A DNA stretch of 64,000 nucleotides, from the NCBI GenBank assembly GCA_001898225.1, contig MKTJ01000017.1:124001-188000 (forward strand), given 5' to 3'. The first letter of the stretch is position 1; every line of letters starts with the position of its first letter. This DNA is from Chloroflexi bacterium 54-19 (GTDB lineage Bacteria > Chloroflexota > Chloroflexia > Chloroheliales > Chloroheliaceae). Both the position numbers and the translations under genes were made by a program. Under the pieces are notes generated by a model that saw only the letters and a list, made by a program, of their open reading frames with translations, had not been told where the DNA came from and searched no databases. Below, in pieces: positions 24,516 through 33,595 of this stretch.

Positions 24516-26363
24516 TCAGAACTGGCTGGCGTGTAACCCGGCATAAAAGCCCTGTTTCGCCAGCAATTCCTCGTGAGTGCCCCGTTCGACAATCTCGCCC
24601 CCGTTGATTACCAGGATCTGGTCGGCGCTGCGGATTGTACTCAGCCGGTGCGCGATGACAAAACTGGTCCGGCCTTTCATAAGCCGCAGCATCGCCTCCT
24701 GGATGTGCTGCTCCGTCCGGGTATCCACGCTGCTGGTCGCCTCGTCCAGTATCAAAATACCGGGGTCCGCTAAAATAGCCCTGGCTATCGCCAGCAACTG
24801 GCGCTGCCCCTGGCTCAGGTTGCTGCCGCGCTCCGAAAGAGGTGTGTTGTAGCCCTGGGGCAGCCGGTGGATGAACTGGTCGGCGTTTGCCAGCCGTGCC
24901 GCCGCCCTGGCCTCCTCCTCGGTGGTGTCGAGCCGCCCATAGCGGATATTGTCCATCACCGAGCCGCTAAACAGGTAGGTATCTTGCAGGACAATCCCCA
25001 GTTGTCGCCGCAGGTCTTCCTTCCTGATGTCGTGTAAATCTTGCCCGTCGATAGTCACCCGGCCCCCGGCCAGTTCGTAGAAACGGGTTAAGAGATTCAC
25101 AATGGTCGTTTTACCCGCCCCGGTCGGTCCGACCAAAGCCACTGTCTGGCCCGGCCTGGCATGCAAGCTGATATGTTTGAGGACCGGCACACCCGGCTCG
25201 TAACCGAAACTGACATCCTCGAAGACCACGTCCCCTTTTATCCGTTCGAGCGGTGGGGCGTCCAGCGCGTCCGGCTCGGCAGGTTCATCAATGATTTCGA
25301 AGACCCGCTCGGCCCCGGCGATAGCCGCCTGGATGGTATTGTAGAGGTTGGCAATATCGTTCAGGGGACGGCCAAACTGGCGGGTGTAGTTAATGAAGAC
25401 GGCGATAGTGCCTACCGAGGCCATTCCCTGTAAGGCGAACCAGCCGCCGATACCGGCCACGATAGCCAGCCCCAGGTTGTTGACCAGGTTCATGGTAGGC
25501 CCGATAAACCCGGCAAAAATCTGGGCCCTGGTCGCTACCTGGCGTAGTTTGCGGTTGGCCTCGTCGAACTGCTCGCCTATCACTTCCTCGCGGTGATAAG
25601 CCTTGACCACCCGCTGCCCGGAGATTGTTTCCTCTATCAGGCTGTTAAGGGTCCCCAAAGCTGCCTGTTGCTGGCGAAACCCGGTCCGCGTGCGCGGGGC
25701 AATCACCCGGTTGACCAGCAGCGTCATTGAGGTAATCAGGGCCAGGCATATAACCGTCAGCGCCGGGTTGATTGCCAGCATTGCGATGATAACGCCCACG
25801 CTGGTCAGCAGGGCGGAAACAAGCTGGGTCACGACATCGGAGAGGACCAGGTTGATATTCTCGACATCGTTGGTCAACCGGCTCATCAGGTCACCATGGG
25901 CGCGAGTGTCAAAGGTGCGGAGCGGTAAGACCTGCAAGCGCCCGAACAGGTCGTTACGAAGGTCGCGCACGGTCCGCTGGGCTGCCCCGGCCATCAGAAA
26001 GCTCTGAAGCCAGGTCAGGGCCGAGTTCAGGGCGTACATGCCGAGCATCACCAGGCAGAGGCCGAACAGACCGGAGAGGTCGCCCGGCAGGATATAGCCG
26101 TCAATAGCCCGGCCCAATAAGTAAGTCCCCAGCAAAGTTAAGCCGGTGGTAACCACCACGCTCAACCCGGTAACGATAAGCGCAAAACGTTGTTTTCGTA
26201 AATAACGCCAGATGCGGAGGATGGTACCGCGAGTATCCTTGGCCCGTTTCTTTTCCTGGGTAAAACGCTGGGCCGGGCCACCACCGCCGCCCGGCAAATT
26301 CCCAAAAATCTGGGGCGGCCCCTGTTCGCCGGACTTGCGTTCCAGGGTATTAGATTGCGCCAT
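24516..26363 (-). CDS. ABC exporter half-transporter (ATPase plus permease), second subunit
   Basis: About 615 residues. A six-helix exporter membrane domain (around residues 50-330) is followed by an ATPase domain with Walker A GPTGAGKTT, signature LSQGQRQLLA, Walker B ILILDEATSSVD and the H-loop IAHRLSTI. The ATG at 26363 has AAGGAG upstream; the longer frame to 26468 lacks support. It overlaps the preceding ABC gene by 14 nt, so the two should form a heterodimer of LmrCD/BmrCD type. The substrate is unknown. There is no N-terminal C39 peptidase domain, so it would not mature double-glycine peptides. Confidence 0.92.
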   Translation of the reverse strand: MAQSNTLERKSGEQGPPQIFGNLPGGGGGPAQRFTQEKKRAKDTRGTILRIWRYLRKQRFALIVTGLSVVVTTGLTLLGTYLLGRAIDGYILPGDLSGLFGLCLVMLGMYALNSALTWLQSFLMAGAAQRTVRDLRNDLFGRLQVLPLRTFDTRAHGDLMSRLTNDVENINLVLSDVVTQLVSALLTSVGVIIAMLAINPALTVICLALITSMTLLVNRVIAPRTRTGFRQQQAALGTLNSLIEETISGQRVVKAYHREEVIGEQFDEANRKLRQVATRAQIFAGFIGPTMNLVNNLGLAIVAGIGGWFALQGMASVGTIAVFINYTRQFGRPLNDIANLYNTIQAAIAGAERVFEIIDEPAEPDALDAPPLERIKGDVVFEDVSFGYEPGVPVLKHISLHARPGQTVALVGPTGAGKTTIVNLLTRFYELAGGRVTIDGQDLHDIRKEDLRRQLGIVLQDTYLFSGSVMDNIRYGRLDTTEEEARAAARLANADQFIHRLPQGYNTPLSERGSNLSQGQRQLLAIARAILADPGILILDEATSSVDTRTEQHIQEAMLRLMKGRTSFVIAHRLSTIRSADQILVINGGEIVERGTHEELLAKQGFYAGLHASQF

Positions 26364-28098
26364 GACCGACCACTCCTTGTTCCACCTGGGAGGCATAAAT
26401 TTCCTGGTAAATCGGGCTGGTCTGTAAAAGCTCGGCGTGAGTTCCCTCTGCCACGATTTTGCCGTCATCCAGCACCAAAATTTTGTCCGCCTTTAACACG
26501 GTGCTGATGCGTTGGGCCACTACCAGGCAGGTCTTTTTCCGGTTTTGTGCGGCCAGGGCCACCTGGATACGCGCTTCCGTCGCCACGTCTACCGCGCTGG
26601 TGCTGTCGTCGAGGATTAGGACCGCCGGTTCGGCCAGCAAGGCCCGCGCGATAGCAATCCGTTGCTTCTGGCCTCCTGAAAGGTTTACCCCGCGCTGCCC
26701 GATATTCGTATCGTAGCCGTCCGGGAACCCACTGATAAAATCGTGGGCCTGGGCCATTTTAGCGGCCTCAATCACTTCGGTCTCGGTCGCAGCAGGCTGC
26801 CCGTAGCGAATATTGTCCCGGATGGTCCCGCTGAATAACACCGACTCCTGTAAAGCCATCCCTACCGTTTTGTGCAAGACGGTCTGGTCAATGTCCCGCA
26901 CATCCACCCCGTCAATGGTCACTCGCCCGCCGCTGACGTCGTAAAAGCGCGGTACCAGGCTGACCACGCTCGATTTTCCCGCTCCGGTCGCGCCCAGCAG
27001 CGCCACCGTTTGTCCCGGCTCGGCTACAAAACTGATTCCTTTCAAAACCGGGTCGCCCTCGGCTCCCTTGTAGCTAAAGGTCACGTCCTCGAAAGCGACC
27101 CGGCCTTTCGGTTCAAAGGTGGTCAGGGCCCCAGGCCGGTCCTGCACATCGGGCTCAACCTGCAACACCTCCTGGATCCGTTCGGCGGAGGCTTCGGCCC
27201 TCGATACGCGCATTATCAGGGTGCTGACCATCAGCAGCGCCATCAGAGCCTGGGTCAGGTAGTTGATAAAAGCCACCAACTGTCCGATTTGAAGGCTTCC
27301 ACTCTTAACCGCATTCCCGCCTATCCAGAGCGCCGCTATCACACCCGCATTGAGGACCAGCATCATAAAGGGCATGGTAATCGCCCCGACGCGGACCGCC
27401 GTCGTATTTTTACGCATCAGCCCTTCGTTGACGCGCCCAAAGCGGCTTATTTCGTGTTTGGCCCGTGCGAACGCTTTCACTACTCTTACCCCGGCCAGGT
27501 TTTCCTGCATCACCGTATTGAGGCCGTCGAGCCGCTTTTGGACCTCGCTGAACAGGGGATAGGTTTTTCGGATTATTATAAAAAGCGCCCCTCCCAGCAG
27601 TGGCAGCAGCCCGATAAAGAGCACCGCAAGCTGCGGACTGGTCAGGATAGCCATTATCAGACTGCCGAAAAGAAGCAGGGGAGAACGAATCATGCGGAGT
27701 ATCATCAAGACCAGTTCTTGCACCTGGCTGACGTCATTGGTGAGACGGGTAATAAGCGACCCGGTTTCCAGGCGGTCCAGGTTGCCAAAGGAGAGCGATT
27801 GGACTTTACGAAAGAGGGTTTTGCGCAAGTCCGCCGCGAAATTCTGACCGACCGTAATGGCGAAAATCGTACAACCCATCCCGCCCAGAAGTCCGACCAG
27901 GGCCACCCCACCCATAATAAGCCCGGTGGTGACTACCACGTTCAGGTCCGAACGCAAGACCCCCTGGTCAATGATGTGCTGGATTAGCAGCGGTTGTAAC
28001 AGGTCCATTGAAACTTCGAGGACCATCATTAAAGGAGCCATTATCGACCAGAACAGGTATGGCTTGAGAAATACAAGTAATTTACGGGTTTCGTGCAT
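26350..28098 (-). CDS. ABC exporter half-transporter, first subunit
   Basis: A 582-residue membrane-ATPase fusion. Six helices lie in residues 15-310. The ATPase has Walker A GATGAGKSS, signature LSGGQKQRIA and Walker B VLILDDSTSAVD. The residue after the Walker B Asp is Asp, not the catalytic Glu, whereas the partner subunit keeps Glu. This is the hallmark of a heterodimeric exporter with one degenerate and one functional catalytic site. A GGAG site precedes the ATG. The upstream AraC-type gene, in the same direction, is its probable regulator. Confidence 0.92.
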   Translation of the reverse strand: MHETRKLLVFLKPYLFWSIMAPLMMVLEVSMDLLQPLLIQHIIDQGVLRSDLNVVVTTGLIMGGVALVGLLGGMGCTIFAITVGQNFAADLRKTLFRKVQSLSFGNLDRLETGSLITRLTNDVSQVQELVLMILRMIRSPLLLFGSLIMAILTSPQLAVLFIGLLPLLGGALFIIIRKTYPLFSEVQKRLDGLNTVMQENLAGVRVVKAFARAKHEISRFGRVNEGLMRKNTTAVRVGAITMPFMMLVLNAGVIAALWIGGNAVKSGSLQIGQLVAFINYLTQALMALLMVSTLIMRVSRAEASAERIQEVLQVEPDVQDRPGALTTFEPKGRVAFEDVTFSYKGAEGDPVLKGISFVAEPGQTVALLGATGAGKSSVVSLVPRFYDVSGGRVTIDGVDVRDIDQTVLHKTVGMALQESVLFSGTIRDNIRYGQPAATETEVIEAAKMAQAHDFISGFPDGYDTNIGQRGVNLSGGQKQRIAIARALLAEPAVLILDDSTSAVDVATEARIQVALAAQNRKKTCLVVAQRISTVLKADKILVLDDGKIVAEGTHAELLQTSPIYQEIYASQVEQGVVGHGAI

Positions 28099-28148
28099 GC
28101 AAACTCCGACCCATCCCCAACCGGGTTTGAATAATCTTATTTCTTCCT

Positions 28149-28185
28149 ATTATATAGGTTGCAACTCTCTATATTCGGTGCAACC
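28149..28185 (-). promoter_or_regulatory. Putative AraC-type operator and -10 element of the ABC operon
   Basis: On the minus strand TATAAT (28149-28154) lacks a good -35 box. Immediately upstream lies the inverted repeat GGTTGCA (28157-28163) / TGCAACC (28179-28185) with a 15-bp spacer. This is the layout expected of an activator-dependent promoter. Confidence 0.6.
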
Positions 28186-28290
28186 CTTAAAGCCGACCTA
28201 AAAGGTCAGACCTGTAGCATGTTAATACCTTAGCAGATTGTCCGAAATTGGAAAATGGATATTTTGGAGTTTGTGATGTGGTTTTTGGTT

Positions 28291-29160
28291 TTACTGTTCC
28301 CGGAAAGTTTTTGGAGATAACCCTGTTTCCTGTTTGAACAATTTACTGAAATGATAGGGGTCATTATAGCCGAGCGAACTGGCGATTTGTTTGACCGGAA
28401 GCTCGGTAAAGCTTAACAACCGCTTGGCTTCCAGGAGAAGCCGTTCCACTATCAGGCGCTTGGCGGACTTGCCGGTCCTTTGTTGGAGCAAATTGGATAG
28501 CTGTTTGGAGGATAGCTGCAACTTTTCGGCATAAAAATCGACGTTATGCTCGCGCCGGTAGTGTTCCTCTAAAAGCGTTAAATAACTATCGAAAAATTGG
28601 TACTCCCCGGCGTCATAACGGGGCGAAATCATAGAACCCTGAAGCAGGATTAACCGCTCAATTTTTATCAGGAGCGCCAGTAAGAAATGTCTTACCAGTT
28701 CTTTTTTGCCTAAAGAATTTTCCCTGTAAAACTCGCCCGCGATTAAATCGACGAGTTGCTCTATTTCGGCCCGGTGTGCGCCCGGAATAAGCACCGGGTT
28801 GAAAATGCCGGAACTGGCAAAGCTGAACAGACCGCCATAGATTTCGGCCTCCTGGCCCTGGAGGTCGGGCAGGAAATCGTCGGTGAAGCGCAGGTAATAA
28901 CCGCTGGCATTCCGTAGCTCGTTAAAACGGTGGACCTGGCCTTTGCGAATGAGCGATAGACTGTTGGCTGCCAGGTCATGGCAATTTCCATCTATGCTAT
29001 GGCTGCCGGACCCCGTTTTGAGCCAGATAATTTCGTGGAAATTGTGGCGGTGAAAGACTGGGTTGGGCACCACGAAGTTGTCCGCCTCCATTTTGCCGAT
29101 ATAAAAAGAATCCAGCTTTTCGGGCGAGATAAAGAAATAATCAATTTCGCGGTTCTTCAT
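28291..29160 (-). CDS. AraC-family transcriptional regulator
   Basis: A 289-residue regulator. The N-terminal cupin-type sensing domain has HNFHEIIWLKTG and later KGQVHRF. The C-terminal double helix-turn-helix reads FYAEKLQLSSKQLSNLLQQ, and the signature is KQIASSLGYNDPYHFSKLF followed by GLSPKTFRE. Such proteins usually bind a small ligand and activate a nearby operon. Here the next genes in the same direction are the ABC exporter pair, 192 nt away, with an inverted repeat in the gap. A ligand cannot be named. Confidence 0.92.
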   Translation of the reverse strand: MKNREIDYFFISPEKLDSFYIGKMEADNFVVPNPVFHRHNFHEIIWLKTGSGSHSIDGNCHDLAANSLSLIRKGQVHRFNELRNASGYYLRFTDDFLPDLQGQEAEIYGGLFSFASSGIFNPVLIPGAHRAEIEQLVDLIAGEFYRENSLGKKELVRHFLLALLIKIERLILLQGSMISPRYDAGEYQFFDSYLTLLEEHYRREHNVDFYAEKLQLSSKQLSNLLQQRTGKSAKRLIVERLLLEAKRLLSFTELPVKQIASSLGYNDPYHFSKLFKQETGLSPKTFREQ

Positions 29161-29212
29161 AAATTCTTGGGTTACTATAATCAGCCGGTTTAGATATATC
29201 TTATTCCTGGCT

Positions 29213-29240
29213 ATTATACCAGCTTGGTTTTAGTTACCAA
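29213..29240 (-). promoter_or_regulatory. Promoter of the AraC-type gene
   Basis: Minus-strand TTGGTA (29235-29240), 16-bp spacer, TATAAT (29213-29218), about 50 bp before the start codon. Confidence 0.55.
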
Positions 29241-29398
29241 CACCTCTACGAACCCCTATCCAAAAGGCCGGTGTCGTTTTGGGTTTGACCGGGATTCCCC
29301 TGGGTAAACAGGTGCTGTCCGCCAGGTTAAATTTTATTTGTGAATTTAAACCTGAATTGAAATTTAGGAAAACTAAGCTATAAAGGGGATTAATATAA

Positions 29399-29461
29399 AT
29401 GGCAAAAGAACCCGCACCGGCTATTGGTGCTGCTGGCCCCGGCATTACCGAGGAGAGTTAA
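29399..29461 (+). CDS. Possible 20-residue leader peptide ahead of hypA
   Basis: ATG at 29399 after AAAGGGG at about 10 nt. It encodes MAKEPAPAIGAAGPGITEES and ends 4 nt before the hypA start. Ribosomes finishing it would sit over the hypA ribosome site, so it may couple translation. No regulatory codon run is visible. It could also be chance. Confidence 0.4.
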   Translation: MAKEPAPAIGAAGPGITEES

Positions 29462-29465
29462 GCCT

Positions 29466-29846
29466 ATGCACGAACTCGCGATGGCCCAGAGTATCACTGA
29501 GGTCGTAGTGAAAAAAGCCCGCGAAAACCAGGCCCGTCAGGTTAACACGGTCCGCCTCTTAATTGGGGATGGCAGCGGGGTGGTGACAGGGCCGCTCACC
29601 TTTTGCTTCGAGATGATAGCTGGCACGGAGCCGCTATTGACCGGGGCCAGGCTGGAAATCGAACGGGTACCTCACCGGGCGCGTTGCCGGGTTTGCGCAA
29701 CAGAGTATACCATCCCCGATTTTGTAATCTGCTGCCCGAATTGTGGGCGGTGGGAGAGTGAGGTTATCTCCGGCACCGAACTTCAAATCTTGGACATGGA
29801 GTTCGAGGCTGAAAACGAACAGGGGGTACAACTGTGCCAAAACTAA
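29466..29846 (+). CDS. hypA: Hydrogenase nickel-insertion protein HypA
   Basis: Nickel chaperone that, with HypB, delivers Ni to the [NiFe]-hydrogenase large subunit. About 126 residues. The ATG at 29466 gives the required N-terminal Met-His-Glu (MHELAMAQSI), whose His2 is a nickel ligand. An in-frame start 14 codons upstream would bury this end and is rejected. The zinc site is CRVC and, 13 residues later, CPNC. A GAGGAG site precedes it. It overlaps hypB by 13 nt. Confidence 0.96.
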   Translation: MHELAMAQSITEVVVKKARENQARQVNTVRLLIGDGSGVVTGPLTFCFEMIAGTEPLLTGARLEIERVPHRARCRVCATEYTIPDFVICCPNCGRWESEVISGTELQILDMEFEAENEQGVQLCQN

Positions 29847-30520
29847 CGATTGCCCAGAATATCCTGGCCGCCAATGATACTTACGCCGCTGGTATCCGCC
29901 AGGCTTTAGCGCCGCGCCATATTTTCTCGATAAACTTTATGAGCTCGCCGGGAGCAGGGAAAACCGCCCTGCTTGAGCGGACCATCGAGCGGTTGGGCGG
30001 CCAGCTTCAAATCGGCGTTATTGAGGGGGATGTCGAAACCAGCGCTGATGCCGAGCGGATTGAGGCCGCCGGGGCCAGCGAAACGGTCCAGATTAACACG
30101 CGCGGAAATTGTCACCTGGAAGCCCACATGGTCCAGGCCGCCCTCGACCAGCTCGACCTGGACCGGGTCGAACTGCTCATTATCGAAAATATCGGCAACC
30201 TGATTTGCCCGAACGCCTGGGACCTGGGTGAAGATTTGCGGGTGGTTATCACCAGCACGACCGAGGGTGACGACAAACCCTCCAAATATCCCCAGATGTT
30301 CGCGGACGCCCAGGTGGTCGTCATCAACAAGATTGACCTGCTTCCTTACGTTGACTACGACCTCGAAAAAGCCCGGCGGCAAGTCCTGGCTCTCAACCCC
30401 CAGGTCCGCTTTTTCGAGGTGAGTTGCCGGACCGGCGCAGGGCTGGTGGAGTGGTGCGACTGGCTGGCGGACTTTGCCCGGCGAGAAGTTACGAGCGGTA
30501 GCAAAGAACTTCAAAGGTAA
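29834..30520 (+). CDS. hypB: Hydrogenase nickel-incorporation GTPase HypB
   Basis: SIMIBI-class GTPase, 228 residues. G1 motif SSPGAGKTALL near 37-47, then NTRGNCHLEAHM with the metal-binding Cys-His pair, the switch-region ENIGNLICP and the base-specificity motif NKIDLL. The His-rich N-terminal nickel-storage tail found in some HypB proteins is absent. The start is a GTG at 29834 with AGGGGG upstream and lies inside the hypA gene. Confidence 0.96.
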   Translation: MPKLTIAQNILAANDTYAAGIRQALAPRHIFSINFMSSPGAGKTALLERTIERLGGQLQIGVIEGDVETSADAERIEAAGASETVQINTRGNCHLEAHMVQAALDQLDLDRVELLIIENIGNLICPNAWDLGEDLRVVITSTTEGDDKPSKYPQMFADAQVVVINKIDLLPYVDYDLEKARRQVLALNPQVRFFEVSCRTGAGLVEWCDWLADFARREVTSGSKELQR

Positions 30521-30529
30521 GGCATTCTT

Positions 30530-32845
30530 ATGGCAAACCTGACGGAAACGACAATGCAACGCCAGCGGCTACTGGTCCAGGGTCTGGTCCAGGGGGTCGG
30601 TTTCAGGCCGTTTATTTACGGGCTGGCTTTGCGCTTGGACCTGGGTGGGTTTGTCCTCAACGACAGCGAAGGCGTGACTATCGAAATTGAGGGTTCGCCG
30701 GAGCAACTGGTCGCTTTCCACTCAGCCCTGCACGACGAGTTGCCGCCCCTGGCGCGGGTGGACTCCCTGGTTACCGCACTCATCCCGACCCATCACGAAA
30801 GCGCCTTTCGCATTGTCCACAGCCAGGCGGGCGGCGAGAAACACGCCCTGATTTCGCCCGATTCCGCGACCTGTCCCGATTGCCTGCACGAACTCTTTGA
30901 CCCGCACGACCGGCGTTACCGCTATCCTTTTATAAACTGTACCAACTGCGGCCCCCGGTTCACCATCGTTAAAGATGTGCCCTATGACCGCGACCAGACC
31001 ACCATGGCGGTCTTTCCGATGTGTCCGGCTTGCCGGGTCGAGTACGAAGACCCCCTCAACCGGCGCTTTCATGCCCAGCCCAACGCCTGCCCCGTCTGCG
31101 GCCCCCAGGTCCGGTTGCTGGCGCAAGACGGGCAACCGCTAGAAGTAGCCGACCCTATCGAGGCGGCGGCCCGGCAGTTAGCGGGGGGTGCTATCCTGGC
31201 GATTAAAGGGCTGGGAGGCTATCACCTGGCCTGTGACGCCCTGGACGAGGCGGCGGTAGCCCGCTTGCGCTCTCGTAAACACCGGGAAGCCAAACCTTTC
31301 GCCTTGATGGTGCCCGACCTGGCGGTGGCCCGGCAGTTGTGCGAGCTAAACGAGGCCGAAGAAAAACTGTTGCAAGCCCGGCAGCGCCCGGTAGTTTTGC
31401 TCCTCCAGCGTCCCGGCGCAGGGTTGGCCCCGGCGGTCGCTCCCAATTACCACACCCTCGGCCTGATGCTCCCCTATACTCCACTTCACTACCTGCTGCT
31501 CGACGCTTTCAAACGGGTTGTGGGGCTAGACCGCCCGGCGGCCCTGGTGATGACCAGCGGGAACATGAGCGACGAGCCGATTGCTTACCGGGACGGCGAC
31601 GCTACTACCCGGTTGGCCCCGGTCGCGGATGGCTGGCTCACCCACAACCGCGAGATTCACATGCGCTGCGACGACTCGGTGGTGCGGGTCCTGGACGGTA
31701 GTCCCCAGTTCTTCCGGCGGTCGCGCGGTTATGCCCCCGAACCGCTCCGCCTGAACCGGACCTTCGCCAGGCCGGTCCTGGCCTGTGGCGGCCACCTGAA
31801 AAACACCTTTTGCCTGGCTAAAGAGCGGCAGGCCTTTGTCAGCCACCATATTGGCGATCTCGAAAACCTGGAAACTTTAACCTCATTCCGGGAAGGTATC
31901 GCCCATTACGAGCGTCTTTTCGATATTACGCCCCAGGTCGTCGCTTACGATTTGCACCCTGACTACCTGGCAACCCGCTACGCTCTCGACCTCGATTTAC
32001 CGCACAAAATCGGGGTTCAGCATCACCACGCCCACATTGCCAGTGTCCTGGCCGAGCATGGCCTGACCGGACCGGTTATCGGGGTGGCGGCGGACGGCAC
32101 CGGTTACGGCGGGGATGGGACCATCTGGGGCTGCGAGATTATGCTTGCCAGCCTGCTCAAATTCGAAAGGCTGGCCCATCTCGCTTATATCCCCTTGCCC
32201 GGCGGCGACCGGGCGGTGCGCCAGCCCTGGCGGGTGGCCGCCAGCCTGCTGACCCAGGTCTACGGCGAAAACTTTTTGGACCTGGAAATCCCGTTTGCCC
32301 GGCAGCTCGACCCGGCCCGCTGGAAACCGCTGGCCCAGATGATAACCAGGGGCGTCAATAGCCCGCTTGCTTCCAGCCTGGGCCGGTTGTTCGATGGTGT
32401 TTCCGCCCTGGTCGGTCTCCGCCAGGAAGTGGTTTACGAAGGACAGGCCGCTATTGAACTGGAAGCCCTGGCCCTCCCCGCCGACCGGCCTTATCCTTTC
32501 TCTATAAAAGAAGGACAACCGGCCATTCTGGATGTCGGGCCGCTATTGCGGGCTATCGTGGACGATTTAAAAGAAGGTGTGCCTGCCGGACTAATCGCGG
32601 GACGGTTCCACCGTTCGATAGCGGAATTACTGGCGGCGGTCTGCCGCCTGGCCCGCGCCCAGACCGGCCTGAACGAGGTTGCTTTGAGCGGCGGAGTCTT
32701 CCAGAATCGTTTGCTTTTGGAGCAATTGTTGGGTTTGTTGGAAGAAGCGCACTTTACTGTTTATCGCAACTGCCAGGTGCCGCCCAATGATGGTGGCTTG
32801 AGCCTGGGTCAGGCGGTGGTGGCGGCGGCCCGGCTCGAAACTTAG
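30530..32845 (+). CDS. hypF: Carbamoyltransferase HypF
   Basis: Makes the thiocarbamate precursor of the active-site cyanide ligands from carbamoyl phosphate and ATP. 771 residues with the full domain series. Acylphosphatase at 1-98 (GLVQGVGFRPFIYG). A double zinc-finger region at about 110-200 (CPDCLHELF, CTNCGPRF, CPACRVEY, CPVCGPQ). A YrdC-like domain at about 205-390 (KGLGGYHLACDA). A Kae1/TsaD-like carbamoyltransferase domain to the end (HHAHIASVLAEHG, DGTGYGGDG, ALSGGVFQNRLLLE). Nine nt separate it from hypB. No residue loss is apparent. Confidence 0.96.
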   Translation: MANLTETTMQRQRLLVQGLVQGVGFRPFIYGLALRLDLGGFVLNDSEGVTIEIEGSPEQLVAFHSALHDELPPLARVDSLVTALIPTHHESAFRIVHSQAGGEKHALISPDSATCPDCLHELFDPHDRRYRYPFINCTNCGPRFTIVKDVPYDRDQTTMAVFPMCPACRVEYEDPLNRRFHAQPNACPVCGPQVRLLAQDGQPLEVADPIEAAARQLAGGAILAIKGLGGYHLACDALDEAAVARLRSRKHREAKPFALMVPDLAVARQLCELNEAEEKLLQARQRPVVLLLQRPGAGLAPAVAPNYHTLGLMLPYTPLHYLLLDAFKRVVGLDRPAALVMTSGNMSDEPIAYRDGDATTRLAPVADGWLTHNREIHMRCDDSVVRVLDGSPQFFRRSRGYAPEPLRLNRTFARPVLACGGHLKNTFCLAKERQAFVSHHIGDLENLETLTSFREGIAHYERLFDITPQVVAYDLHPDYLATRYALDLDLPHKIGVQHHHAHIASVLAEHGLTGPVIGVAADGTGYGGDGTIWGCEIMLASLLKFERLAHLAYIPLPGGDRAVRQPWRVAASLLTQVYGENFLDLEIPFARQLDPARWKPLAQMITRGVNSPLASSLGRLFDGVSALVGLRQEVVYEGQAAIELEALALPADRPYPFSIKEGQPAILDVGPLLRAIVDDLKEGVPAGLIAGRFHRSIAELLAAVCRLARAQTGLNEVALSGGVFQNRLLLEQLLGLLEEAHFTVYRNCQVPPNDGGLSLGQAVVAAARLET

Positions 32846-32925
32846 CCCGTTCAACGTTAAACAGGAAATCAATTCAGGGCATGCTAAAAAACTTGCCCGG
32901 TTTGACAGAGGAAGGAGTGCTTGCG

Positions 32926-33195
32926 ATGTGCCTGGGTATTCCCGGTCAAATAATCGAATTCGTAGACGACCAGAATAATCTTGCGCGGGTCGAGGTTTCC
33001 GGCGTCAAACGCAACGTCAACGTCAGCCTGCTGCGCGGCGAGATTGGCCCTGGCGATTGGGTCTTAATCCATGTTGGGTTCGCCATGAGCAAACTGGACG
33101 AACGTGAGGCCCAGGAAACCTTAAAACTGCTTTACGAAATGGGGCGCGCTTACCAGGACGAACTCCTGATGCTGGAAAAAAGCCAGCTAGAATGA
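32926..33195 (+). CDS. hypC: Hydrogenase assembly chaperone HypC
   Basis: About 89 residues. It escorts the Fe(CN)2CO unit between HypD and the hydrogenase large subunit. The ATG at 32926 gives the obligatory MCLGIPG start, whose Cys2 binds the iron; GAAGGAG lies upstream. An in-frame ATG 15 codons earlier is rejected because it would remove the free N-terminal Cys. The conserved C-terminal GDWVLIHVGFAMSKLDE is present. Confidence 0.95.
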   Translation: MCLGIPGQIIEFVDDQNNLARVEVSGVKRNVNVSLLRGEIGPGDWVLIHVGFAMSKLDEREAQETLKLLYEMGRAYQDELLMLEKSQLE

Positions 33196-33211
33196 CGGGG
33201 AGGTATCCGCT

Positions 33212-33514
33212 ATGACCACCCAACTGGACCCGGCCTGTCCGTCCGATTCGGCGGGCCACTGTGTAACCTGCGCAGATGAAGCCCGTTCCGTCCTCGTGGT
33301 AAGCCTGGACCCGGCTATGGGGATGGCCCTGGTGACGGCACAGGAACCGGAAACCGGGGAAGAAATTGAAGACGGCAGTGAAGTAGATATCAGCCTGCTG
33401 GAAGAAGTCGGACCGGGCGATATTTTGCTGGTCCACGGTGGTGTGGCCTTATCCAACCAGACCCGGCCCACCGGGGTGGAACTTTATGAGCGGGGCCGGG
33501 ACAAACAAATCTAA
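33212..33514 (+). CDS. Second HypC/HupF-like protein with a CxxC motif
   Basis: A 100-residue protein between hypC and hypD. Its second half follows the HypC fold pattern (DISLLEEVGPGDILLVHGGVALSN). It lacks the MCxGIP start and instead carries HCVTCADEA near residues 17-25. A GGGGAGG site precedes the ATG. I recall similar short HypC-like proteins in hyp operons of actinobacterial and chloroflexotal oxygen-tolerant hydrogenases, but cannot check. It may be a specialised chaperone for the iron unit or for a small subunit. Confidence 0.72.
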   Translation: MTTQLDPACPSDSAGHCVTCADEARSVLVVSLDPAMGMALVTAQEPETGEEIEDGSEVDISLLEEVGPGDILLVHGGVALSNQTRPTGVELYERGRDKQI

Positions 33515-33595
33515 TCGCCTTTTAAGCTGTAATTTTGATCTGCTGGCAGTAATCTTTACCGGGTTATAAGGAAACGGGGAGGTACAACATATCCC

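Noticed and set aside
24516-28098. ABC exporter as processor of the double-glycine peptide at 9.5 kb
   Set aside because: Neither subunit has an N-terminal C39 peptidase domain, and the genes lie 15 kb away under their own regulator.
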